Shown: in pieces, positions 23,451 to 30,711 of the stretch | How positions within the stretch are numbered: position 1 is the first letter of the stretch | Layout: each line of letters begins with the position of its first letter | Source: Mycolicibacterium septicum DSM 44393 | Lineage (GTDB): Bacteria > Actinomycetota > Actinomycetes > Mycobacteriales > Mycobacteriaceae | Reading direction: 5' to 3' | DNA: 64,000 nucleotides | NCBI RefSeq assembly: GCF_000455325.1 | Contig: NZ_HG322953.1 | Location: 297,329-361,328 of the forward strand | Translations under genes and position numbers: made by a program | The notes under the pieces: generated by a model | Database searches by the model: none | Told to the model about the DNA's origin: nothing | What the model saw: the letters and a program-made list of their open reading frames with translations, nothing else

Positions 23451-24062
23451 GTGACTGACATGCGTTCGAACGGGAGCGGGTTCAGCCTCGTCGACTCCGT
23501 CTATGAGCGCTTGCTTGCCGAGCGGATCATCTTCCTGGGTTCCCAAGTGGACGACGACATCGCCAACAAGCTGTGCGCGCAGATCCTGTTGCTGTCGGCG
23601 GAGGATCCGACCAAGGACATCCACCTCTACATCAACTCGCCGGGCGGCTCGATCAGCGCCGGTATGGCCATCTACGACACCATGGTGCTGGCCCCCTGCG
23701 ATGTCGCGACCTACGCGATGGGCATGGCGGCCTCGATGGGTGAGTTCCTGCTCGCCGCCGGCACCAAGGGCAAGCGTCACGCCCTGCCGCACGCCCGGGT
23801 CCTGATGCACCAGCCGCTCGGTGGCGTCACCGGCAGTGCCGCGGACATCGCCATCCAGGCCGAGCAGTTCCACGTCATCAAGAAGGAAATGTTCCGGCTC
23901 AACGCGGAGTTCACCGGCAAGTCAGTCGAGCAGATCGAGGCCGACTCCGACCGCGACCGCTGGTTCACGGCGCAGGAGGCTCTGGAGTACGGCTTCGTCG
24001 ACCACATCATCACCAGCGCCAACCTCAATGGTTCGGGCCCGACGGCAGGACTGGACAAGTGA
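23451..24062 (+). CDS. clpP1: ATP-dependent Clp protease proteolytic subunit 1
   Basis: A 203-residue serine protease subunit with the triad S95 (GMAASMGEF), H120 (VLMHQPLGG) and D169 (SDRDRWF). It forms the mixed ClpP1P2 tetradecamer that degrades proteins fed by ClpX or ClpC1. The GTG at 23451 gives MTDMRSNGSG, matching the MTDMRSN region of M. tuberculosis ClpP1; an ATG at 23460 is an alternative. The stop overlaps clpP2 by four bases (GTGA), coupling the two subunits. A ClgR-like box lies 84 bases upstream. Confidence 0.96.
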   Translation: MTDMRSNGSGFSLVDSVYERLLAERIIFLGSQVDDDIANKLCAQILLLSAEDPTKDIHLYINSPGGSISAGMAIYDTMVLAPCDVATYAMGMAASMGEFLLAAGTKGKRHALPHARVLMHQPLGGVTGSAADIAIQAEQFHVIKKEMFRLNAEFTGKSVEQIEADSDRDRWFTAQEALEYGFVDHIITSANLNGSGPTAGLDK

Positions 24063-24718
24063 CCGATCGCATTCATCCGTCATTGGACCCCCGCGTGCAG
24101 CCCCAGGCTCGCTACATCCTGCCGTCGTTCATCGAGCACAGCAGCTTCGGTGTCAAGGAATCGAACCCGTACAACAAGCTGTTCGAGGAGCGCATCATCT
24201 TCCTCGGCGTGCAGGTGGACGACGCGTCGGCCAACGACATCATGGCCCAGCTGCTCGTGCTGGAGTCGCTGGATCCCGATCGCGACATCACCATGTACAT
24301 CAACTCGCCGGGTGGCTCGTTCACCTCGCTGATGGCGATCTACGACACCATGCAGTACGTGCGCGCCGACATCCAGACGGTGTGCCTCGGGCAGGCCGCC
24401 TCGGCTGCCGCGGTGCTGCTGGCCGCCGGTACCCCGGGTAAGCGTCTGGCCCTGCCGAACGCCCGGGTGCTGATCCACCAGCCGTCGCTGGGTGGAGTGA
24501 TCCAGGGTCAGTTCTCGGACCTGGAGATCCAGGCCGCCGAGATCGAGCGGATGCGCACCCTGATGGAGACCACCCTGGCCCGCCACACCGGCAAGGATCC
24601 CGAGCAGGTCCGCAAGGACACTGACCGCGACAAGATCCTCACCGCGGCGCAGGCCAAGGACTACGGGATCATCGACACGGTCCTGGAGTACCGCAAGTTG
24701 TCCGCGCAGGGCAGCTAG
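24059..24718 (+). CDS. clpP2: ATP-dependent Clp protease proteolytic subunit 2
   Basis: A 219-residue ClpP subunit with S115 (GQAASAAAV), H140 (VLIHQPSLGG) and D191 (DTDRDK). In mycobacteria ClpP1 and ClpP2 are both needed for an active mixed complex and both are essential. The longer N-terminal extension (HPSLDPRVQPQARYILPSFIE) is typical of ClpP2. It is translationally coupled to clpP1 by a GTGA overlap. Confidence 0.96.
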   Translation: MTDRIHPSLDPRVQPQARYILPSFIEHSSFGVKESNPYNKLFEERIIFLGVQVDDASANDIMAQLLVLESLDPDRDITMYINSPGGSFTSLMAIYDTMQYVRADIQTVCLGQAASAAAVLLAAGTPGKRLALPNARVLIHQPSLGGVIQGQFSDLEIQAAEIERMRTLMETTLARHTGKDPEQVRKDTDRDKILTAAQAKDYGIIDTVLEYRKLSAQGS

Positions 24719-24759
24719 CACGGCCGGCAATTCCAGCGGCAACCCCTGATCCGATGACA

Positions 24760-24794
24760 CACGCCCTGCCCGGTGACCTCCGGTGCGGGGCGTG
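24760..24794 (+). terminator. GC-rich hairpin downstream of clpP2
   Basis: CACGCCC...CCGG (from 24760) pairs with CCGG...GGGGCGTG (to 24794), with a TGACCT loop and one or two mismatches, 42 bases after the clpP2 stop. There is no T-run, as is common for mycobacterial terminators. Confidence 0.5.
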
Positions 24795-25134
24795 CGTCGT
24801 CACGGAGAAGGTTGGAAACCCCGCTGACCTGCGGTCGCGGCGGCGTAGCAGCGTCGTCGGTACCCTCGACCACGGCGAATGTCACCTAGGGCCACGTCGT
24901 TCGGCTATTCGCCGGCGTCCCGTAACGACACGCCAAGGTCACAGTCAGCGTGCCGCCGGGTGACGAGCCGCCAGGAGAGATATGTTCTCCTGCACACGAA
25001 CAAATACCACCGGAGCGATTCGGCCTTATCGGTCGCACCGCGACGGAACGAACGGGTAGCGTCGGGTTTACGCCCGAAGTAACCCAGCAAGTGGCGTAAC
25101 GACCGACTGCAAACAGGAAGTAGGACCCCCCCAC
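24795..25134 (+). promoter_or_regulatory. long clpX leader region with an inverted repeat
   Basis: About 340 bases with no supported gene between the clpP2 hairpin and clpX, so clpX has its own promoter here. CAGGAGA (24972-24978) and TCTCCTG (24986-24992) form a 7-bp inverted repeat with a seven-base spacer and could be an operator or a structured leader. The clpX start has a weak Shine-Dalgarno (GGAAGTAGGA at about 25119). Confidence 0.4.
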
Positions 25135-26415
25135 ATGGCGCGCATTGGAGACGGCGGTGACCTGCTGAAGTGCTCGTTCTGCGGCAAGAGTCAAAAGCAG
25201 GTCAAAAAGCTCATTGCCGGTCCGGGCGTGTACATCTGCGACGAGTGCATCGATCTGTGCAACGAGATCATCGAGGAGGAACTCGCCGACGCTGACGACG
25301 TCAAGCTCGACGAGCTGCCCAAACCCGCGGAGATCCGGGACTTCCTCGAGGGCTACGTCATCGGTCAGGACACCGCGAAACGCACGCTGGCGGTGGCTGT
25401 CTACAACCACTACAAGCGCATCCAGGCCCAGGAGAAGTCGCGTGATTCGCGCTCTGAGCCGGTCGAGCTGACCAAGTCCAACATCCTGATGCTGGGCCCC
25501 ACCGGCTGCGGTAAGACGTATCTGGCGCAGACCCTGGCCAAGATGCTCAACGTGCCGTTCGCCATCGCCGATGCCACCGCGCTGACCGAGGCCGGCTATG
25601 TGGGCGAGGACGTCGAGAACATTCTGCTCAAGCTGATTCAGGCAGCCGACTACGACGTCAAGCGCGCCGAGACCGGCATCATCTACATCGACGAGGTCGA
25701 CAAGATCGCCCGCAAGAGCGAGAACCCGTCGATCACCCGCGATGTCTCCGGCGAGGGCGTGCAGCAGGCCCTGCTGAAGATCCTCGAAGGCACCCAGGCG
25801 TCGGTCCCGCCGCAGGGCGGCCGCAAGCATCCGCACCAGGAATTCATCCAGATCGACACCACCAACGTGCTGTTCATCGTGGCGGGTGCGTTCGCGGGCC
25901 TGGAGAAGATCGTCTCCGACCGGGTCGGCAAGCGCGGTCTGGGCTTCGGTGCCGAGGTGCGGTCCAAGGCCGAGATCGACACCCAGGACCATTTCGCCGA
26001 GGTGATGCCCGAGGACCTGATCAAGTTCGGTCTGATCCCCGAGTTCATCGGCCGTCTGCCGGTCGTGGCCTCGGTGACCAACCTGGACAAGGAGTCCTTG
26101 GTCAAGATCCTCTCCGAGCCGAAGAACGCTCTGGTCAAGCAGTACGTCCGCCTGTTCGAGATGGACGGAGTGGAGCTGGAGTTCACCGAGGAGGCGCTGG
26201 AGGCGATCGCCGATCAGGCCATCCACCGTGGCACCGGTGCCCGCGGCCTGCGCGCCATCATGGAGGAAGTCCTGCTGCCGGTGATGTACGACATCCCCAG
26301 CCGCGACGACGTCGCCAAGGTGGTTGTCACCAAGGAGACCGTCCAGGACAACGTCCTGCCGACCATCGTGCCGCGTAAGCCGTCGCGTTCGGAGCGGCGC
26401 GACAAGTCCGCGTAA
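25135..26415 (+). CDS. clpX: ATP-dependent Clp protease ATP-binding subunit ClpX
   Basis: A 426-residue AAA+ unfoldase. The N-terminal zinc-binding domain uses C13, C16, C35 and C38 (CSFC...CDEC). Walker A is GPTGCGKT at 121-128 and Walker B is IIYIDEVDK at about 182. The sensor and arginine-finger region and the IGF-equivalent loop (GKRGLGFGAEV) for ClpP docking are present. It recognises and unfolds substrates and passes them to ClpP1P2. A strong terminator follows at 26425-26454. Confidence 0.97.
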   Translation: MARIGDGGDLLKCSFCGKSQKQVKKLIAGPGVYICDECIDLCNEIIEEELADADDVKLDELPKPAEIRDFLEGYVIGQDTAKRTLAVAVYNHYKRIQAQEKSRDSRSEPVELTKSNILMLGPTGCGKTYLAQTLAKMLNVPFAIADATALTEAGYVGEDVENILLKLIQAADYDVKRAETGIIYIDEVDKIARKSENPSITRDVSGEGVQQALLKILEGTQASVPPQGGRKHPHQEFIQIDTTNVLFIVAGAFAGLEKIVSDRVGKRGLGFGAEVRSKAEIDTQDHFAEVMPEDLIKFGLIPEFIGRLPVVASVTNLDKESLVKILSEPKNALVKQYVRLFEMDGVELEFTEEALEAIADQAIHRGTGARGLRAIMEEVLLPVMYDIPSRDDVAKVVVTKETVQDNVLPTIVPRKPSRSERRDKSA

Positions 26416-26424
26416 CCGGCAAGA

Positions 26425-26454
26425 GCAAAAGCCCCGCTACGGCGGGGCTTTTGC
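26425..26454. terminator. bidirectional intrinsic terminator between clpX and fdhD
   Basis: GCAAAAGCCCCGC (26425-26437) and GCGGGGCTTTTGC (26442-26454) form a perfect 13-bp stem around a TACG loop. A- and T-runs in the stem give a terminator on both strands, matching the convergent clpX (+) and fdhD (-) genes. Confidence 0.93.
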
Positions 26455-26464
26455 ATTCGGCGGA

Positions 26465-27289
26465 TCAGCGGGTGATGCGGTCGGGGCGGGTGTAGACGTT
26501 CATCGAGTCGCCCCGCAGGAAGGCCACCAGCGTCAGGCCGGACTGGCCGGCCAGATCGACGGCCAGGGAGGACGGCGCCGACACCGCGGCCAGGATCGGG
26601 ATACCCGCCATCACGGCCTTCTGGGTGAGCTCGAACGAGGCCCGGCCGCTGACCAGGAGCACCGTGGCGGTCGACGGAATCCGGCTGTTCTCCAGCGCCC
26701 AGCCGATCACCTTGTCCACGGCGTTGTGTCTGCCGATGTCCTCGCGGACGACGAGCATGGTGCCATCGACGGAGAACAGCGCAGCGGCGTGCAGGCCGCC
26801 AGTGCTGTTGAAGACCTTCTGCGCATCGCGCAGTTGCGCGGGCATCGCCGAGAGCACCGCGGCGGGAACCGTCGACGGGTCATCGCCGGGGCAGTGCTTG
26901 CTGCTCAACCGCACTGCCTCCAGTGAGGCCTTGCCGCACACCCCGCACGACGAGGTGGTGTAGAAGTTGCGCGTCACGTCAACGTCGGGCTTGGGCACGC
27001 CAGGGGCCAGGGTCGCGTCCAACACGTTGTAGCTGTTGACCCCGTCCACGTCGGCGCCCCGGCAATAGCGCACGGACACCAGGTCTTCACGCTGTGCGAT
27101 CAAGCCCTCGGTCAGTAGAAACCCTTGGGCCAATTCGACATCGGCGCCCGGGGTTCGCATCGTGACGGTGATGGGTGAGCCGTCGACGCGGATCTCCAGC
27201 GGTTCCTCGACCACCAGGGTTTCCGGGCGGGCCTCAGCCGTGGCGCCGGTCAGGTGGTGGGCGCGACGGCGCGCGGTGACCCGGCCCAC
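26465..27289 (-). CDS. fdhD: formate dehydrogenase accessory sulfurtransferase FdhD
   Basis: A 274-residue protein that carries sulfur from a cysteine desulfurase to the molybdenum cofactor of formate-dehydrogenase-type enzymes. The catalytic pair C115-G-V-C118 is seen in FYTTSSCGVCGKAS. Other family blocks are VEEPLEIRV, AQGFLLTEGLI, TGGLHAAALF and EDIGRHNAVDKVIG. The GTG start at 27289 overlaps the TAG of the upstream oxidoreductase by one base (TAGTG), so the two genes are translationally coupled, which fits the maturase serving that enzyme. Confidence 0.93.
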   Translation of the reverse strand: MGRVTARRRAHHLTGATAEARPETLVVEEPLEIRVDGSPITVTMRTPGADVELAQGFLLTEGLIAQREDLVSVRYCRGADVDGVNSYNVLDATLAPGVPKPDVDVTRNFYTTSSCGVCGKASLEAVRLSSKHCPGDDPSTVPAAVLSAMPAQLRDAQKVFNSTGGLHAAALFSVDGTMLVVREDIGRHNAVDKVIGWALENSRIPSTATVLLVSGRASFELTQKAVMAGIPILAAVSAPSSLAVDLAGQSGLTLVAFLRGDSMNVYTRPDRITR

Positions 27290-29580
27290 TAGGCCCGCTC
27301 CAACCGGATGACGACGGCCTTCGACACCGGTGTGTTCGACTTCTTCGCGGTGTGATCGAGCGGCACAAGTGGATTGGTCTCGGGATAGTAGGCGGCGGCA
27401 TTTCCGGCCGGTGTGGAGTACGGAACGATCAGGAAATCCTTGGCGCGCCGCTCCTGTCCCTCGAATTCGGACACCAGATCCACGCGGTCGCCCTCGGCGA
27501 AACCCAGCGCCTCGATGTCGGCGGGATTGACGAACACCACGCGGCGCCCGCCCTTGACCCCGCGGTAACGGTCGTCCAGGCCGTAGATGGTGGTGTTGTA
27601 CTGGTCGTGGCTGCGCAGGGTCTGCAGCACCAGGCGACCCTCGGGCACCGGTACCCATTCCAGCGGCTGAACCGAGAAGTTGGCTTTCCCTGTGGTGGTG
27701 CGGAATTCGCGGGAATCGCGAGGAGGGTGGGGAAGCTGGAACCCGTCGGGCTGACGCACCTTGCGGTTGTAGTTCTCGCAGCCGGGCACCACGTCGGCGA
27801 TCGCGTCACGGACGCGGTCGTAGTCGGCATTGAACTGCTCCCAGGGCACCGGGTGGTCCGGGCCCATTACCGCGCGAGCCAGCTGGCAGACGATCGCCAC
27901 CTCGCTGCGCAAGTGCTCGCTCGGCGGTGTCAGGCTGCCGCGGGACAGGTGCACCATCGACATCGAATCCTCAACGGACACCATCTGTTTCCCACCGGCC
28001 TGGAAATCCTTGTCGGTGCGTCCCAGCGTGGGCAGGATCAGTGCGGTGCGGCCGTGCACCAGATGACTGCGGTTGAGCTTCGTCGAAATCTGAACGGTCA
28101 GAGCGCAGCTGCGCAGCGCGGCCTCGGTGACCTCGGTGTCGGGCGTGGCCGAGACGAAGTTGCCGCCCATCCCGATGAACACGCCGGCCCGGCCGTCGCG
28201 CATGGCCCGGATGGCGTCGACGGTGTCGTAGCCGTGCTTGCGGGGGCTGGCGATCCCGAATCGGTCGTCGAGCGCATCCAGGAATTTGTCGGGCATCTTC
28301 TCCCAGATGCCCATGGTCCGGTCGCCTTGGACGTTGGAATGGCCGCGCACCGGGCACACCCCGGCGCCGGGCTTGCCGATCATGCCGCGCAGCAACAGCA
28401 GGTTGGTGGCCTCACCGATGGTGGCCACCGCATGGTGATGCTGGGTCAGGCCCATCGCCCAGCACACCACCGTGCGCTCGGACATAGCCAGCAGGTCGGC
28501 CACCCGCTGCAGCTGAGCCCGGTCGACGCCGCTGGCCTCGGTCACCGTGTCGAGGTCCACGCCGCGGGTCTGGGCGGCGTACTCGTCGTATCCGGCGCAG
28601 TGCGCGGCGATGAACTCGCGATCCAGCACCGTACCGGGGGCTCGGTCTTCGGCCTCCAGCAGCAGCCGGCCCAGGCCGGCGAACAGCGCCATGTCCCCGC
28701 CGATGCGGATCTGCACGAACTCGTCGGCGATCGAGACGCCGTGCCCGACGACACCGTTTACCTTCTGCGGGTCCTTGAACCGGATGAGCCCGGCCTCGGG
28801 AAGCGGGTTGATCGCAACGATCTTGGCGCCGTTGGCTTTTGCCTTCTCCAGCACCGACAGCATGCGTGGGTGGTTCGTGCCCGGATTCTGCCCGGCGATC
28901 AGGATCAGGTCGGCCTCGGTGACGTCCTCGACGGTGACGGAGCCCTTGCCGATCCCGATCGACTCGGTCAGCGCGGTGCCCGAGGATTCGTGGCACATGT
29001 TCGAGCAGTCGGGCAGGTTGTTGGTGCCGAAGCTGCGGACCATCAGCTGATAGAGGAACGCGGCCTCGTTGCTGGTGCGTCCGGAGGTGTAGAACAGCGC
29101 CTCGTCGGGGGAGGCGAGCGCATTGAGGTGTTCGGCGATCAGACGGTAGGCGTCATCCCATTCGATGGGCCGGTAGTGCTCGTCACCGGGTGCGAGCACC
29201 ATCGGCCGGCTCAGCCGCCCCTGCTGGGAAAGCCAGTACTCGGGCTTGGTCTCGAGCTCGGCGACACTGTGCCGGGCGAAGAACTCCGGTGTCACCACCC
29301 GCTTGGTGGCCTCCTCGGCGACCGCTTTGGCGCCGTTTTCGCAGAACTCGGCCAGCTTGCGGCCGCCGTGCTCCTCGGGCCACGCGCAACCCGGGCAATC
29401 GAACCCGTGTCGCTGGTTGAGCCTGGTCAACGCGGCGGCAGTGCGCAGCGGACCCATCTGCTCGAAGCCCCGTCGCATGCTGACCAGGACTGCCTCGACC
29501 CCGGCTGCTTCGTGCTTGGCGCCGGTGCTGATGACGTTGTGCTCGTCGTAATCGGCATCGATGTCCTTGGCACGGGTCAT
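27289..29580 (-). CDS. fdhF: FdhF/YdeP-family molybdopterin oxidoreductase
   Basis: A 763-residue bis-MGD enzyme. It has a C-P-G-C motif near residue 58 (HGFDCPGCAWPEEHGG) with a further Cys (LAEFCENG) for an Fe-S cluster, the molybdenum-site region DCSNMCHESSG, GQNPGTNHPRMLS, and a C-terminal MoCo-binding domain (LRSHDQYNTTIYGLDDRYRG). This is the YdeP-like group often annotated as formate dehydrogenase H; whether formate is the substrate is not settled. It pairs with fdhD in one operon and is divergent from a LysR regulator. The closest M. tuberculosis counterpart is Rv2900c. Confidence 0.88.
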   Translation of the reverse strand: MTRAKDIDADYDEHNVISTGAKHEAAGVEAVLVSMRRGFEQMGPLRTAAALTRLNQRHGFDCPGCAWPEEHGGRKLAEFCENGAKAVAEEATKRVVTPEFFARHSVAELETKPEYWLSQQGRLSRPMVLAPGDEHYRPIEWDDAYRLIAEHLNALASPDEALFYTSGRTSNEAAFLYQLMVRSFGTNNLPDCSNMCHESSGTALTESIGIGKGSVTVEDVTEADLILIAGQNPGTNHPRMLSVLEKAKANGAKIVAINPLPEAGLIRFKDPQKVNGVVGHGVSIADEFVQIRIGGDMALFAGLGRLLLEAEDRAPGTVLDREFIAAHCAGYDEYAAQTRGVDLDTVTEASGVDRAQLQRVADLLAMSERTVVCWAMGLTQHHHAVATIGEATNLLLLRGMIGKPGAGVCPVRGHSNVQGDRTMGIWEKMPDKFLDALDDRFGIASPRKHGYDTVDAIRAMRDGRAGVFIGMGGNFVSATPDTEVTEAALRSCALTVQISTKLNRSHLVHGRTALILPTLGRTDKDFQAGGKQMVSVEDSMSMVHLSRGSLTPPSEHLRSEVAIVCQLARAVMGPDHPVPWEQFNADYDRVRDAIADVVPGCENYNRKVRQPDGFQLPHPPRDSREFRTTTGKANFSVQPLEWVPVPEGRLVLQTLRSHDQYNTTIYGLDDRYRGVKGGRRVVFVNPADIEALGFAEGDRVDLVSEFEGQERRAKDFLIVPYSTPAGNAAAYYPETNPLVPLDHTAKKSNTPVSKAVVIRLERA

Positions 29581-29655
29581 GAACCCAATCTAGTCCCCGA
29601 AAACTGCGGGCTGCGCCGGTTGGCGGGCCTCGACATTCGATATTTCACATGCAGT

Positions 29656-29672
29656 GATAGATGCTTTCTATC
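29656..29672. promoter_or_regulatory. LysR-type operator between fdhF and its divergent regulator
   Basis: GATAGATGCTTTCTATC at 29656-29672 is an interrupted palindrome with the pattern ATAG-N7-CTAT, a classical T-N11-A LysR/OxyR-type site. It lies 76 bases from the fdhF start and 25 from the LysR start, in the shared intergenic region. TTCGATA at 29635 may form a second half-site. Confidence 0.6.
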
Positions 29673-29696
29673 GAACGGCGACGAATGCGAGGAGCC

Positions 29697-30638
29697 ATGG
29701 CGAGTGACGTGCTGCTACAGCAGCTCGACTACCTTCTGGCGCTCGCGACCGAGCGGCACTTCGGCCGGGCGGCCGCACGGTGCCATGTGAGTCAGCCGAC
29801 GCTGTCGGTGGCGATCCGCCGGCTGGAGCGCGAGTTGGGCATCGTCATCGTGCAGCGGGGACACCGGTTCGAAGGATTCACCGAGGAAGGGCAGCGCGTC
29901 GTGACGTGGGCGCAGCGGATCGTCGCGGAGCGCGACGACATGCTCGCCGACATCGACCGCATGCGCGGACGGTTGACCGTCACGGCCCGGATCGGTGCGA
30001 TACCGACGGCGGTGCCCACCGGCCCGTTCATCACAACCGAATTTCTGCGCCGCAACCCGGCGGCGTCCGTGCGCATCGAAGCCTTGTCGTCCCGTGAGAT
30101 CGCCCGGCGGTTGGCCGATTTCGAGATCGACGCCGGGCTGACCTACCTCGATGACGAAACCCCACCCGGAACCACCTCGGTGGAGATGTACCGGGAGCGC
30201 TATGTCTTGATCGCGCCGGCCGATCATGCGCTGATGCACCAGCCCGAGATCGCGTGGTCGGACGCGGCCGGACTGCAACTCTGCCTGCTGACCACCACGA
30301 TGCGGAACCGGCGCATCCTCGATGCCAACATGGCCGCCGAAGGGGTGCGCTATCGCCCTGTGGTGGAGGCGGATTCGGTCGACGCGCTCTATGCGCACCT
30401 GACGAACTCGCCACGCGCGACCATCGCCTCCACCGCATGGTTGCCACAACTCGGGGTGCCTCCAGGCTTTGCCGCGCGGCCGATGGTGCAGCACGGTCCG
30501 CGTCCGGCGATCGGACTGGTGGTGCTCGACCGCGAACCCGCCTCGATCGTCGCGGCCGCGCTCGTCGAGGTCGCCACCGATCTAGATCTGAGCACCACGA
30601 TCGATGCCGGGCCCGTTACCGGTGATTTGAACCGTTGA
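29697..30638 (+). CDS. LysR-family transcriptional regulator
   Basis: A 313-residue regulator. The N-terminal winged HTH (LLQQLDYLLALATERHFGRAAARCHVSQPTLSVAIRRLERELG, residues 6-48) is followed by a LysR substrate-binding domain (MRGRLTVTARIGAIPTAVPT onward). The ATG at 29697 is chosen because GAGGAG lies at 29689-29694; an upstream in-frame TTG adds 12 residues with no family support. It is divergent from fdhF-fdhD, with a palindromic T-N11-A site between them, so it probably controls that operon and itself. Confidence 0.9.
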   Translation: MASDVLLQQLDYLLALATERHFGRAAARCHVSQPTLSVAIRRLERELGIVIVQRGHRFEGFTEEGQRVVTWAQRIVAERDDMLADIDRMRGRLTVTARIGAIPTAVPTGPFITTEFLRRNPAASVRIEALSSREIARRLADFEIDAGLTYLDDETPPGTTSVEMYRERYVLIAPADHALMHQPEIAWSDAAGLQLCLLTTTMRNRRILDANMAAEGVRYRPVVEADSVDALYAHLTNSPRATIASTAWLPQLGVPPGFAARPMVQHGPRPAIGLVVLDREPASIVAAALVEVATDLDLSTTIDAGPVTGDLNR

Positions 30639-30711
30639 CGCGGCCGTAACAAGTTTGCCACAGGACGCTCCTACGGTTGGCCGGTCAAGCACACGTGGTG
30701 ATAGGAACACT

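Noticed and set aside
27352..29790. An 812-codon plus-strand frame opposite fdhF
   Set aside because: Mirror frame of a clear molybdopterin oxidoreductase gene; no recognisable protein and no ribosome binding site.
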